From assembly GCF_021278985.1 (NCBI RefSeq), contig NZ_CP082833.1, forward strand, positions 5,270,001-5,334,000: a DNA stretch of 64,000 nt, in the 5' to 3' direction. Both the position numbers and the translations under genes were made by a program. Positions 40,485-50,484 of the stretch are shown here, piece after piece. The DNA is from Citrobacter rodentium NBRC 105723 = DSM 16636. Lineage in GTDB: Bacteria > Pseudomonadota > Gammaproteobacteria > Enterobacterales > Enterobacteriaceae. The notes under the pieces were generated by a model. That model saw nothing but the letters and a program-made list of their open reading frames with translations. It had not been told where the DNA came from and did no database searches. Position 1 is the stretch's first letter. Every line of letters starts with the position of its first letter.

Positions 40485-42126
40485 TGCTGGTAATCCATTG
40501 TCTGAGAACTTCAGCCACGCGATCGGTATCGCTCATCGCCAGTTTTTGCAGGAACTCCAGCTTCACCTCCAGGCCGGAACTCTGCGGAGGCAGACTGTCA
40601 TCGCCGGGGAAAGAGGGAAGCTCAATGCTTTTCCGATCATCCTCCGCCGCCGCGAACTGCGGTTCGATGGCGGGCACGCTGGCCGCAACCTTCTCCAGCG
40701 CAGGCAAGCTCTGACGCACCGCGGTCAGGCGCTTCATCATTGGCCGCACGACAAACAGCAGCAGCAATAGCGCCAGCAGGCCGCAGCCAATCATCCGCGC
40801 CCACGCCAGTACGCTCTCATCCTTCCACAGCGGGATAACCGGCTCGACCGGCGTCTTTGGCGGCACGAAACGGAGCAGCGACAGCGACAGATTGTCGCCG
40901 CGCTGAGTGTCGATCCCGGCGGCATTGTTCAGCAGATCAGTCAGCTGTCTGGTCTGCTCTGGCGTCCAGTTCTTCAGCGCTGGCGCCTCCTGGTTAAGCA
41001 CCACCGCCACCTTCAGCCGTTTCACCGTGAAGCCCGGGTACTGAATATGCTGCACGCTACGGTCGTAGGAGTAGTCACGCTTGCTTTCGCTGTGTTTCGA
41101 CAGCGCCTGCGGCGGGTTGCTCTCCGCAGTTGTTGCGCTGGCGTTATTCGTCACCTGGTTCGGGGCGACCGGCGGCCGGTTGCTTAACGAACCGGGAATG
41201 CCCATCGCAATCTGGTTGGTGTCGCTGTCCTGAACGTTCTCTTCGCGATTGACCTTCGGCTCGTTGCCGTAGTGCTCCCGGGTTTCGTCGATATCGCTCA
41301 GATCGAGGTCCGGCATCACGCTGATCCGGTAGTTGCCCGGCCCCACCAGCGAGTCCAGCACGTTAGCGACGCTGGCGCGGGTTTTATCCTGAATATCCTG
41401 CAGGATCTGGTCGTGCTTACGGGTGGTGGCGGCGACCGCCTCGCCCGCCCCTGTTCCGTCCGTCAGCAGATTCCCGGCCTGATCGACCACGCTTACCTGC
41501 GTGGCCTTCAGCCCCGGAATGCTGCCGGAAACCAGATGCACAATGGCGTTAACCTGATCCATATCCAGTTTCGCGCCGTAGTGCAGACGTACAACCACCG
41601 AGGCGCTGTTCTGCGGCCTGTCGCTGACCACAAACGAACTTTCTTCATTCAGCGCCAGATGAACGCGGGCGCTTTCCACCGCGTCGAGGGTCATAATCGA
41701 TTGCGCCAGCTCGCCTTCAAGGCTGCGCTTGTAGCGGATGTTCTGCACGAACTGGCTGCTGCCCAGCACCTCGTCTTTATCCATCAACTCGTAGCCGTTG
41801 GGCAACAGCGCCTGTACCCCTTTGGCGGCAAGGGCCATACGCGTTTTCGACAGCGCCTCTTCCGGCACCAGAATCTGGCCGCTTTGCGGGTCGATGCGGT
41901 ATTCCAGCTTCTCGCCGTCCAGAACGGTGACGATCTGCGAAACGGGCAGGTTCTCCTGGCGGCCATACAGCGAAACGTAGCCGTGATTGCTGTTCCACAG
42001 CAGGCTGACGATAATCGCCGTTGCGGCGACGGCGGCCGCCGCCAGCAGCATCCAGCGCCTGTTGCCGTCCAGCCGGAAAGCGAATGCCGGGAAGGAGTGC
42101 GTGAGCTTCTTAATCAGTTCATTCAT
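40462..42126 (-). CDS. lfiF: Flag-2 MS-ring protein LfiF (FliF)
   Basis: 554 residues. An N-terminal transmembrane segment (about 27-45), periplasmic ring-building domains (YVSLYGRQENLPVSQIVTVL), a second transmembrane helix near 450 (MIGCGLLALLLLLFVVRPMM) and a cytoplasmic C-terminus that binds FliG. It forms the base of the lateral-type flagellum. It starts four bases after lfiE. No lesion is visible. Confidence 0.92.
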   Translation of the reverse strand: MNELIKKLTHSFPAFAFRLDGNRRWMLLAAAAVAATAIIVSLLWNSNHGYVSLYGRQENLPVSQIVTVLDGEKLEYRIDPQSGQILVPEEALSKTRMALAAKGVQALLPNGYELMDKDEVLGSSQFVQNIRYKRSLEGELAQSIMTLDAVESARVHLALNEESSFVVSDRPQNSASVVVRLHYGAKLDMDQVNAIVHLVSGSIPGLKATQVSVVDQAGNLLTDGTGAGEAVAATTRKHDQILQDIQDKTRASVANVLDSLVGPGNYRISVMPDLDLSDIDETREHYGNEPKVNREENVQDSDTNQIAMGIPGSLSNRPPVAPNQVTNNASATTAESNPPQALSKHSESKRDYSYDRSVQHIQYPGFTVKRLKVAVVLNQEAPALKNWTPEQTRQLTDLLNNAAGIDTQRGDNLSLSLLRFVPPKTPVEPVIPLWKDESVLAWARMIGCGLLALLLLLFVVRPMMKRLTAVRQSLPALEKVAASVPAIEPQFAAAEDDRKSIELPSFPGDDSLPPQSSGLEVKLEFLQKLAMSDTDRVAEVLRQWITSNERIDNK

Positions 42127-42130
42127 AGCG

Positions 42131-42487
42131 TTAGATCGACATGCTCATCAGATCGTTAAAGCCGGTAGCGATTTTGTTTCTTACCTGAACCAGCGCCGAG
42201 AACGATAATGAAGCCTGCTGGCTGGCGATCATCGCCCCCGCCAGATCGTCGCTTTTGCCCATATCGATCGCCGTCTGCTTCTCTTCCGCTGCCTGCTGAA
42301 ACTGGTCGACGTGGCTCAGCGCCCCCTGCATGATGCGATGAAATGAGACCGTGGAGCTCGCCTCCCCCGCTGCGCTGATTTGCATGGATGAGAGAACGGG
42401 CGTGCGGGCGACAGCCTGCATCTGCTGCATCTCCCGCAGCATTTGCGCCTGCATCGTACCGGCTGGTTGTATATTGGTTATGCTCAT
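42131..42487 (-). CDS. lfiE: Flag-2 basal body protein LfiE (FliE)
   Basis: 118 residues. The C-terminal half matches FliE: VSFHRIMQGALSHVDQFQQA and ASLSFSALVQVRNKIATGFN ending in DLMSMSI. FliE links the MS ring to the rod. First of the lfiEFGHIJ run, 36 bp after lafK. Confidence 0.9.
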   Translation of the reverse strand: MSITNIQPAGTMQAQMLREMQQMQAVARTPVLSSMQISAAGEASSTVSFHRIMQGALSHVDQFQQAAEEKQTAIDMGKSDDLAGAMIASQQASLSFSALVQVRNKIATGFNDLMSMSI

Positions 42488-42523
42488 GACCTACTCTTAA
42501 AGTGATGGGTGCTACGGGCCGAC

Positions 42524-43509
42524 TCAGGAGTAAACTTCAATACCCTGTTTTCGCATTGACGCCAGGCGATAACGAAGCGCTCGAGGTGTAATCCCTAATA
42601 AATCAGCGATCTTGTTTTTATTGCCGTGATATTTCCGCATCAGATCGGCAATGTACTGATACTGCGCGCTGCGGCCATGCTGACCCAGATTGCCGTTCCC
42701 GTTGACGGGTAAACGGGGCGGCGTCTGCCATTCCGCCTCAACGCTGTCGCAGGTTTTGCTGGAGGGCAGCCCAAGCGTATCGGGGTAGATCACCCCGTCG
42801 CGATTGAGGATCATCCCGCGCTGGATCGCGTTTTCCAGCTGGCGAACATTGCCCGGCCAGGAATAGTTCAGCAGCGCGCGGCGGGTGGATTCTGAAAGCC
42901 GGATATTTTTTACCAGCACCGTGGAATATTTTTTAATAAAGGACTCGGCCAGCGGGATAATATCTTGCGTACGTTCGCGCAGGGGGGAATATTGACCGGA
43001 ACCACCGACAGCCGGTAATAAAGATCTTCACGGAAACGCCCGGCGGCGACCTCTGCTTCAAGGTTTTTATTGGTACAGGCGATTAAGCGGAAGTTAAGTT
43101 TAATCTGCCGGTTGCTGCCCAGCCGCTCAACCTGTTGCTCCTGCAGTACGCGTAATATTTTCGCCTGCAGCGCCAGCGGCATATCGCCAATTTCATCCAG
43201 TAATAATGTGCCGTTATTGGCCAGCTCCATTTTTCCCGGTACCGTGGCGACCGCGCCGGTAAATGCCCCTTTATCATAACCAAACAGGGTGGCTTCCAGC
43301 ATATTTTCCGGGATCGCCGCACAGTTTACGCCGATATAGGGCGCATTCTCATTCTGACCAAAGGCGATAGCGTGGATAAATTTAGCCACACACTCTTTAC
43401 CCGTTCCGGTTTCGCCCTGAATAAGCACCGGAACATTAAAAGCGGCAACGCGCCTGGCCAGTGAAAAGGCATTAATACTGGAAGATGCTTCGGCAATAAG
43501 TTCAAACAT
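42524..43509 (-). pseudogene. lafK: lafK, sigma-54 activator of lateral flagella, frameshifted
   Basis: AAA+ domain with Walker A GETGTGKE, sigma-54 contact motif GAFTGA and LLLDEIGDMP is in one frame (43509 to about 42990). The rest of AAA+ (SWPGNVRQLENAIQ) and the Fis-type helix-turn-helix (NKIADLLGITPRALRYRL) are in the next frame. The break is at a run of six G (42982-42987); seven would restore 328 residues. LafK is the class II master regulator of lateral flagella. No receiver domain precedes the AAA+ domain. Real mutation, phase variation or sequencing error are all possible. Confidence 0.88.
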
Positions 43510-44118
43510 AATTTTTTTACACTTCGCAATGAGTAAATTAACATCCGTTACGAGAAATACACAAATATGCAGGGCACAATTGTTAATTAAGCACTCTCAT
43601 TCCTGTCATTTTATCCGGTCCATGGTCATGTTTTGCCGCATTGTACGGCGCGATGTACGACGAAAGCTACGCAGCCTTACGCAATAAAGAACTCAAATGA
43701 GATTTTTCCCATAGAAAAGCGTACCACCGGCACGTTTAACAATCCTGAATTAAAAGATAATAAAAATATTAATCATGCAAAATCAGCAAGTTACAAATAA
43801 AGCACAGCGCATTGGCAAACAAATAAATTATACCCAAAACCGGAGCCTGTGCACAAAAAAGCGCAAAAATGAGGTTTAATTATTTTTTAATGAGCTGTCC
43901 TCACTATTAATAATTTGCAGAATGATGTCGCCAGTTATTTAATAACACCCCCTGGTTCACAGATGAGTCCAGCAAGTACCTTTGTTATTGCAGAACGACA
44001 ACATGAGTATAACGACAAGGATGAGCACTTTATTAAATGCACTTCTGAATTTTTTGCTAACCGCGGGATTTGATATCAGTCCATCCGCTCCAGAACATTA
44101 CAGCAGAGAAAGCCTATC
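43510..44118. promoter_or_regulatory. AT-rich divergent intergenic region, lafK / lfiM
   Basis: 609 bp between two divergent flagellar transcripts, clearly richer in A+T than the flanks. I searched for GG-N10-GC sigma-54 elements on both strands and found none convincing. The only plus-strand frame (44003-44121) has no ribosome site. Promoters for both operons should lie here. Confidence 0.5.
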
Positions 44119-44985
44119 ATGCTGAAGTACAGTCAAACCCCCGGCATCTTCAAACTTGAAGGCAACAGGCTTGGGCGTCCCTATCACCGCCTGCCGTCTT
44201 TATTTACGGGTAATTTTGACACAATCGAATCACATCTCGGAAACTATTTTCTTAAAAAACATCGCACCAATATCACTCTAAAAAAAATTAACTGCGAGAT
44301 GGATGTGATAAATAAAAGCGCCGAACTGATGATCTCTCAGATGGGGCATCTGGCGTTTGATATCGATCGTTCACTACTGCTGACGCTGTTAGGTAATTTT
44401 TATGGGCTTGACGCATCGCTGACGGAAATAAACTCACAGGATAATTTACCGACCAAAACCGAGACCCGTCTGAAAAGCCGTCTGGCAATGGATATCGGCG
44501 CTCTTATCTTTAATAAAAATACCTCAGGGGTTCCGCTGGCGCTTAAGCTGGACAGCAGTACCGTACAGACGCACTGGGCGTATCAACTCACCTTCGTGCT
44601 GGGCGATAACGAAGATGGCGGCTTCCGGATTTTACTCGATGACGCCCACACCGATTATATTCTCAACCTGATTCGTCGCAGCGAACACAATCAGGGAAAA
44701 CCAGCGGCGGATAAGGCCGCTGTCGCCGTTGAAAAAAAGAAGCTGGTCAAAGAGATCATTCATACCCTGCCGCTGAAAATGCAGGTGAAGATCGCTGAAC
44801 TGCCGCTCAGCGTGGCCGATCTCGCCACCATCAGACCCGGCGATATTTTACCGTTTACGCTTCCCGACAGCTTTCCCGTTTCCATCGGGAAATCCGAATT
44901 ATTTACCGCCCTGATCGTGGAGGATAAAGACAAGCTGTTTTTATCCGAGCTGATGAGCAAGACATCTGAGAAATCCTATGAGTAA
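44119..44985 (+). CDS. lfiM: Flag-2 C-ring protein LfiM (FliM)
   Basis: 288 residues, shorter than peripheral FliM (about 330). A middle domain and a C-terminal SpoA-type domain (LPLKMQVKIAELPLSVADLA, then IRPGDILPF) are present. The short N-terminus lacks an obvious CheY-binding EIDAL motif. It forms the rotor C-ring. First gene of the lfiMNPQR-lfhBA operon; overlaps lfiN by 8 nt. Confidence 0.9.
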   Translation: MLKYSQTPGIFKLEGNRLGRPYHRLPSLFTGNFDTIESHLGNYFLKKHRTNITLKKINCEMDVINKSAELMISQMGHLAFDIDRSLLLTLLGNFYGLDASLTEINSQDNLPTKTETRLKSRLAMDIGALIFNKNTSGVPLALKLDSSTVQTHWAYQLTFVLGDNEDGGFRILLDDAHTDYILNLIRRSEHNQGKPAADKAAVAVEKKKLVKEIIHTLPLKMQVKIAELPLSVADLATIRPGDILPFTLPDSFPVSIGKSELFTALIVEDKDKLFLSELMSKTSEKSYE

Positions 44986-45349
44986 GCAAGAAGATATTTT
45001 AGAGCAAGGTTTCGAACTCACCACCGAAGCCCCTGCCGCCCCGGCGAATTCCGCAACCGAAGCGCTGGTAACCCGCCTGGAGGATCGCTTTTCCGAATCC
45101 ATGAGCCTGCTGAAGCGCATTCCCGTCACCCTGACTCTGGAAGTCTCTTCGGTGGAAATTATGCTGGCCGATCTGCTGAACATCGATGACGACACGGTGA
45201 TTGAACTGGATAAACTCGCCGGGGAGCCGCTGGATATCAAGGTCAATAATATCCTGCTCGGCAAAGCGGAAGTGGTGGTGGTCAACGAAAAGTACGGCCT
45301 GCGCGTGCTTGAATTCAATACCCAAGAAATTAACGATCTGGCGCCATGA
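44978..45349 (+). CDS. lfiN: Flag-2 C-ring protein LfiN (FliN)
   Basis: 123 residues. The C-terminal SpoA domain (IPVTLTLEVSSVEIMLADLL, KVNNILLGKAEVVVVNEKYG) is that of FliN, which completes the C-ring and docks the export ATPase complex. The N-terminal 40 residues are acidic and variable. Overlaps both neighbours by a few bases. Confidence 0.92.
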   Translation: MSKQEDILEQGFELTTEAPAAPANSATEALVTRLEDRFSESMSLLKRIPVTLTLEVSSVEIMLADLLNIDDDTVIELDKLAGEPLDIKVNNILLGKAEVVVVNEKYGLRVLEFNTQEINDLAP

Positions 45350-46104
45350 AACGGTCGGCTACACTTACGCTGGCGCTGGGCATCGCTCTGTTCGCCCTTT
45401 CCCCCTTCGCCTGCGCCCAGGGGGGCGAGATCCCCTTGCTGAACGTGGTCACCCACGGCGCCAGCCAGGAATATAGCGTCAAAATTCAGGTGCTGATCCT
45501 GATGACCCTCGTCGGGCTGCTGCCGACGCTGGTGCTGATGATGACCTGCTTCACCCGCTTCATTATCGTGCTCTCTCTGCTGCGCCAGGCGCTGGGCCTG
45601 CAGCAGACGCCGCCGAACCGCATACTGATCGGCATTGCGCTCTGCTTAACGATGCTGGTGATGCGCCCAATCTGGCTCAACATCTACGATCGCGCCGTCG
45701 TTCCGTTTGAAAATGACCAGATGACCCTCTCTGACGCCCTGAGCACCGCCGCCACGCCGCTGAAGCGCTTTATGCTGGCGCAAACCAACAAAAAGGCGAT
45801 GGCGCAGATTATGACTATCGCCGACGTGAAAGGCGACGCCGCCGATCAGGATCTGACCATCGTGGTGCCTGCCTATGTGCTCAGCGAACTGAAAACCGCC
45901 TTTCAGATCGGCTTTATGATTTACATCCCGTTTCTGGTCATTGATCTGATTGTCGCCAGCGTCCTGATGGCGATGGGGATGATGATGCTGTCGCCGCTGA
46001 TCGTCTCACTGCCCTTTAAGCTGATGCTGTTCGTACTTATCGACGGCTGGTCGCTGACCGTCGGCACGCTGACTTCCAGTATCCGCGGGCTGGGTCTGGG
46101 CTGA
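45346..46104 (+). CDS. lfiP: Flag-2 export gate protein LfiP (FliP)
   Basis: 252 residues with a cleavable signal peptide (SATLTLALGIALFALSPFAC), four membrane segments and the conserved motif MMTCFTRFIIVLSLLRQALG. FliP builds the export channel with FliQ and FliR. The following gene starts 11 nt downstream. Confidence 0.94.
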   Translation: MKRSATLTLALGIALFALSPFACAQGGEIPLLNVVTHGASQEYSVKIQVLILMTLVGLLPTLVLMMTCFTRFIIVLSLLRQALGLQQTPPNRILIGIALCLTMLVMRPIWLNIYDRAVVPFENDQMTLSDALSTAATPLKRFMLAQTNKKAMAQIMTIADVKGDAADQDLTIVVPAYVLSELKTAFQIGFMIYIPFLVIDLIVASVLMAMGMMMLSPLIVSLPFKLMLFVLIDGWSLTVGTLTSSIRGLGLG

Positions 46105-46115
46105 ATGAGGCAACC

Positions 46116-46388
46116 ATGCTAACTATCGATGTAGCAGCCGATATCGTCGCCAGCGGCATTAAGGTGGTGATTATTCTGGTAAGCCTGCTGGTGGTGCCAA
46201 GCCTGCTGGTCGGCCTGCTGGTCAGCATCTTTCAGGCGGTGACCCAGATTAACGAACAGACCCTCAGCTTTCTGCCGCGCCTGATCGTCACGCTGGTGGT
46301 GCTGGGAGTATGCGGAAAATGGATGATCGTCCAGCTGGACGATCTCTGTATTCATCTGTTCACCCAGGCCGCCACTCTGGTGCAATGA
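46116..46388 (+). CDS. lfiQ: Flag-2 export gate protein LfiQ (FliQ)
   Basis: 90 residues, two transmembrane helices (IKVVIILVSLLVVPSLLVGL and LIVTLVVLGVCGKWMI) around the conserved FQAVTQINEQTLSF loop. Subunit of the export channel. One base separates it from lfiR. Confidence 0.94.
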   Translation: MLTIDVAADIVASGIKVVIILVSLLVVPSLLVGLLVSIFQAVTQINEQTLSFLPRLIVTLVVLGVCGKWMIVQLDDLCIHLFTQAATLVQ

Positions 46389-46389
46389 G

Positions 46390-47172
46390 ATGCGCGAATC
46401 CGATATTACGCAGCTCGCCAACCTGGTACTGGGATTGTGGTTTCCCTTTGTGCGCATCATGGCGTTTATCCGCTACGTGCCGGTGTTTGATAACGCCGCG
46501 CTGACGATTCGCGTGCGCATCATTCTCTCTCTGGCGCTGGCGATCGTCATCACGCCGATGATCCCGCACCCTGTGCCCGACAGCCTGCTGTCCATGAACA
46601 GTCTGATTCTGACGGCAGAGCAGATCCTGTGGGGGATGCTGTTTGGCCTGATGTTTCAGTTTCTGTTTCTGGCGCTACAGCTGGCCGGTCAGATCCTCTC
46701 CTTTAATATGGGGATGAGCATGGCGGTGATGAACGATCCCGGCAGCGGCGCCTCAACGACGGTGCTGGCGGAGCTGATTAACGTCTATGCGGTGATCCTC
46801 TTTTTCGCGATGGACGGCCATCTGCTGCTGGTGAGCGTGCTGTATAAGGGGTTTACTTACTGGCCCATCGGCAACGCCCTGCATCCGCAAAGCCTGCGCA
46901 CCCTCGCGCTGGCGTTCAGCTGGGTGCTGGGATCGGCGATGCTGCTGGCGCTGCCGACCACCTTCATTATGCTGATTGTGCAGGGCTGCTTCGGCCTGCT
47001 CAACCGCGTCGCGCCGCCGCTGAACCTCTATTCGCTGGGCTTTCCGATCAACATGCTGGCCGGACTTATCTGTTTCGCCACCCTGCTCTATAACCTGCCC
47101 GACCACTATCTGCACCTGGCGAACTTCATCTTAAAGCAGCTTGACGCGCTAAAGGGTCACTATGGCGGATAG
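46390..47172 (+). CDS. lfiR: Flag-2 export gate protein LfiR (FliR)
   Basis: 260 residues with six predicted membrane segments. Family motifs LWFPFVRIMAFIRYVPVFDN and GQILSFNMGMSMAVMNDPGS are present. One FliR per export gate. Overlaps lfhB by 11 nt. Confidence 0.93.
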   Translation: MRESDITQLANLVLGLWFPFVRIMAFIRYVPVFDNAALTIRVRIILSLALAIVITPMIPHPVPDSLLSMNSLILTAEQILWGMLFGLMFQFLFLALQLAGQILSFNMGMSMAVMNDPGSGASTTVLAELINVYAVILFFAMDGHLLLVSVLYKGFTYWPIGNALHPQSLRTLALAFSWVLGSAMLLALPTTFIMLIVQGCFGLLNRVAPPLNLYSLGFPINMLAGLICFATLLYNLPDHYLHLANFILKQLDALKGHYGG

Positions 47173-48301
47173 CAGCAGCGAAGAAAAAACAGAAAAACCC
47201 TCGGCGCAAAAGCTGCGCAAAGCCAGGGAAGAAGGACAGATCCCGCGCTCAAAGGACATGGGGCTGGCGGCCAGCCTTTTTGCCGCCTTTATGGTCATCA
47301 GCAGCAGTTTTCCCTGGTATGAAGATTTCGTGCGCGAAAGCTTCGTCAGCGTCCATCAGTACGCGCAGGAGATTAATAACCCGGCGATCGTCGGACAGTT
47401 TTTGCAGCATCACCTGCTGATTATGGCGAAATTTATTCTCACCCTGCTGCCCATGCCCGCCGCGGCGCTGGCGGCGTCGTTAATTCCCGGCGGCTGGTTG
47501 TTCCTGCCGAAGAAGATGTTGCCCGACTTCAGCAAAGTGAATCCGCTGAAAGGCATTGGCCGCCTGTTTTCGGCGGAGCATCTGGTGGAAACCGGCAAGA
47601 TGATGGTGAAAGCCGTGGTGATTCTGGTGATGCTGTGGCTGAGCCTGCGGAATAACTTCGCCTCGTTTCTCGGCCTGCAGGCGCTCTGGTTTAAACAGGC
47701 GGTCAGCGACGGCCTGGCGCTCTACAGCAGCGTAATGCGCAACTTCGTCATCCTGTTTGTTTTCTTTGCCGTTATCGACGTGCCGCTGGCGAAGAAGATG
47801 TTCACCAAAGGACTGAAGATGACAAAACAGGAGGTGAAGGAGGAGTACAAAAACCAGGAGGGTAAGCCCGAAGTGAAGGCCCGCGTGCGCCGTCTGCAAC
47901 GACAGCTGGCGATGGGGCAGATCCGCAAGGTGGTGCCGAAAGCCGACGTAGTAATCACCAACCCGACCCACTACGCCGTGGCGCTCCAGTACGACCAGTC
48001 GCGCGCCGCCGCACCGTTTGTGGTGGCGAAAGGCACCGACGAAATCGCCCTCTATATCCGCCAGGTGGCGGCGGAAAGCCAGGTGGAGGTGGTGGAGTTT
48101 CCAAAGCTGGCGCGCTCCGTCTACTACACCACGCAGATTAACCAACAGATTCCCTTTCAGCTCTACCGGGCGATTGCCCATGTGCTGACCTATGTGTTGC
48201 AGATGAAGCACTGGCGTGACGGCACGCAGCCTCGTCCGTTGCTGAACAGACATATTTCCATTCCCAAAGAGGTTCTTAAACTGGATGCCGAAAACAATTA
48301 A
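47162..48301 (+). CDS. lfhB: Flag-2 export switch protein LfhB (FlhB)
   Basis: 379 residues. Four membrane helices are followed by the cytoplasmic domain with the autocleavage motif NPTH (ADVVITNPTHYAVAL). FlhB switches export from rod/hook to filament substrates. The N-terminus SEEKTEKPSAQKLRKAREEG is the family signature. Overlaps lfhA by 17 nt. Confidence 0.95.
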   Translation: MADSSSEEKTEKPSAQKLRKAREEGQIPRSKDMGLAASLFAAFMVISSSFPWYEDFVRESFVSVHQYAQEINNPAIVGQFLQHHLLIMAKFILTLLPMPAAALAASLIPGGWLFLPKKMLPDFSKVNPLKGIGRLFSAEHLVETGKMMVKAVVILVMLWLSLRNNFASFLGLQALWFKQAVSDGLALYSSVMRNFVILFVFFAVIDVPLAKKMFTKGLKMTKQEVKEEYKNQEGKPEVKARVRRLQRQLAMGQIRKVVPKADVVITNPTHYAVALQYDQSRAAAPFVVAKGTDEIALYIRQVAAESQVEVVEFPKLARSVYYTTQINQQIPFQLYRAIAHVLTYVLQMKHWRDGTQPRPLLNRHISIPKEVLKLDAENN

Positions 48302-50378
48302 GCAACTTATGGCGCTGCTGCGTAACGGCAACATCGGCGTGCCGCTGGTGATACTCAGTATCCTGGCGATGGTGATCCTGCCGCTGCCTCCGGCGCTGCT
48401 GGATATTCTGTTTACCTTTAACATCGTGCTTGCGGTGATGGTGCTGCTGGTCTCCGTTTCCGCCAGGCGTCCTCTCGAATTCAGCCTGTTCCCGACCATT
48501 CTGCTAATCACCACGCTGATGCGTCTGACGCTGAACGTCGCCTCTACCCGCGTGGTGCTGCTCCACGGTCATATGGGCGCAGGCGCCGCCGGTAAGGTGA
48601 TTGAATCCTTCGGCCAGGTGGTGATTGGCGGCAACTTCGTCGTCGGTTTCGTGGTGTTCATCATCCTGATGATCATCAACTTCATCGTGGTGACCAAAGG
48701 GGCCGAGCGTATTTCCGAAGTCTCCGCCCGCTTTACCCTCGATGCGATGCCCGGCAAACAGATGGCGATCGACGCCGACCTCAACGCCGGGTTAATCAAT
48801 CAGCAGCAGGCGCAGGCGCGACGCAAAGACGTCGCCAGCGAGGCCGACTTTTACGGCGCGATGGACGGCGCCTCAAAGTTTGTGCGCGGCGATGCCATCG
48901 CCGGGATGATGATTCTGGCGATCAACCTGATAGGCGGCGTGTGCATCGGTATTTTCAAATACGATCTCAGCGCTGAGGCCGCCTTCCAGCAGTACGTGCT
49001 GATGACCATCGGTGACGGTCTGGTGGCGCAGATCCCTTCCCTGCTACTCTCTACCGCCGCCGCGATTATCGTCACCCGCGTCAGCGATAATGGCGATATC
49101 TCCTCGGACGTTCGCAGCCAGCTGCTGGCCAGCCCTTCCGTACTCTATACCGCCACGACCATTATGCTCGTGCTGGCGGTAGTGCCGGGGATGCCGCACT
49201 TCCCGTTTCTGGTATTCAGCGGTCTGCTCGGCTTTACCGCCTGGCGCATGAGCAAGCGGCCTGCCGCCGCCGAAGCGGAGGAGAAGAGTCTCGAAACGCT
49301 GAGCAAAACCATTGCCGAAACCACCGAGCAGCAGGTTAGCTGGGAGACGATCCCGCTTATCGAACCCATTAGCCTGAGCCTGGGCTATAAGCTGGTTGCG
49401 CTGGTCGATAAAGCCAAAGGCAACCCGCTGACCCAACGTATTCGCGGCGTGCGCCAGGTAATCTCCGATACCAACGGGGTGCTGTTGCCGGAGATCCGCA
49501 TCCGGGAAAACTTCCGCCTGAAGCCCAGCCAGTATGCGATTTTCATTAACGGCATTAAGGCCGACGAGGCGGATATCCCTTCCGATAAGCTGATGGCGCT
49601 GCCCTCCAGCGAAACCTACGGCGAGATCGACGGCATACTGGGCCACGATCCGGCCTACGGTATGCCGGTCACCTGGATCCAGCCGGCGCAAAAAGCGAAG
49701 GCGCTGAATATGGGCTATCAGGTGATCGACAGCGCCAGCGTTATCGCCACCCACGTCAACAAGGTGGTGCGCAGCTATATCCCGGAGTTGTTCAACTACG
49801 ACGATATTACTCAGTTGCATAACCGCCTCTCCTCAATGGCGCCGAGGCTGGCGGAAGATCTCAGCGCCGCGCTGAACTACAGCCAGATGCTGAAGGTCTA
49901 CCGCGCGCTGCTGACCGAAGGGGTTTCACTGCGCGATATTGTGACCATCGCGACCGTGCTGGTGGCAAGCAGCGCCGTGACCAAAGACCCGATTCTGCTT
50001 GCCGCCGACGTGCGTCTGGCCCTGCGCCGCAGCATTACCCATCCGTTTGTCCGCAAGGGCGAGCTGGCCGTCTATACCCTGAATAACGAGCTGGAAAACC
50101 TGCTGTCCAGCGTCGTGAACCAGGCGCAGCAGGCCGGAAAAGTGATGCTCGACAGCGTGCCGGTCGATCCGAATATGCTCAACCAGTTCCAGAACAATAT
50201 GCCGCAGGTGAAAGAGCAGATGAAGGCGGCGGGTAAAGAGCCGGTGCTGCTGGTGGCGCCGCAGCTGCGGCCGCTGCTCGCGCGCTACGCCCGCCTGTTT
50301 GCGCCAGGGCTGCATGTGCTTTCGTATAACGAGGTGGCGGACGACCTGCAGCTGAAAATCATGGGTTCATTAAGTTAA
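48285..50378 (+). CDS. lfhA: Flag-2 export gate protein LfhA (FlhA)
   Basis: 697 residues. Eight N-terminal membrane helices with the FHIPEP signature region (RPLEFSLFPTILLITTLMRL, VKGAERISEVSARF-like VTKGAERISEVSARF) and the large C-terminal cytoplasmic domain that docks export chaperones. Full length, with no frameshift, unlike the remnant fhiA of E. coli K-12. Last gene of the operon, followed by a GC hairpin. Confidence 0.95.
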   Translation: MPKTIKQLMALLRNGNIGVPLVILSILAMVILPLPPALLDILFTFNIVLAVMVLLVSVSARRPLEFSLFPTILLITTLMRLTLNVASTRVVLLHGHMGAGAAGKVIESFGQVVIGGNFVVGFVVFIILMIINFIVVTKGAERISEVSARFTLDAMPGKQMAIDADLNAGLINQQQAQARRKDVASEADFYGAMDGASKFVRGDAIAGMMILAINLIGGVCIGIFKYDLSAEAAFQQYVLMTIGDGLVAQIPSLLLSTAAAIIVTRVSDNGDISSDVRSQLLASPSVLYTATTIMLVLAVVPGMPHFPFLVFSGLLGFTAWRMSKRPAAAEAEEKSLETLSKTIAETTEQQVSWETIPLIEPISLSLGYKLVALVDKAKGNPLTQRIRGVRQVISDTNGVLLPEIRIRENFRLKPSQYAIFINGIKADEADIPSDKLMALPSSETYGEIDGILGHDPAYGMPVTWIQPAQKAKALNMGYQVIDSASVIATHVNKVVRSYIPELFNYDDITQLHNRLSSMAPRLAEDLSAALNYSQMLKVYRALLTEGVSLRDIVTIATVLVASSAVTKDPILLAADVRLALRRSITHPFVRKGELAVYTLNNELENLLSSVVNQAQQAGKVMLDSVPVDPNMLNQFQNNMPQVKEQMKAAGKEPVLLVAPQLRPLLARYARLFAPGLHVLSYNEVADDLQLKIMGSLS

Positions 50379-50390
50379 TTCCCCACTGAC

Positions 50391-50425
50391 CGGCGGCTTA
50401 AGTTTCGCTTTGGGCCGCCGCTTTC
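50391..50425 (+). terminator. Hairpin after lfhA
   Basis: CGGCGGC (50391-50397) pairs with GCCGCCG (50414-50420), followed only by CTTTC. A weak terminator. Confidence 0.5.
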
Positions 50426-50484
50426 AATCACTACCGGCGACCAGGATGGCCGTCGCGGAAATTTATCGTTTACAGGGAATGATT

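Noticed and set aside
43510..44118. Sigma-54 promoters for lafK or lfiM
   Set aside because: No GG-N10-GC pair with acceptable flanks on either strand.
44003..44121. 39-codon frame just before lfiM
   Set aside because: No Shine-Dalgarno sequence and no recognisable protein character; probably the 5' leader of the operon.
47480..48514. Long antisense open frames over lfhB/lfhA and over lfiF (41272-42159)
   Set aside because: They mirror well-conserved flagellar genes with high GC at third positions; histidine/arginine-rich shadow translations.
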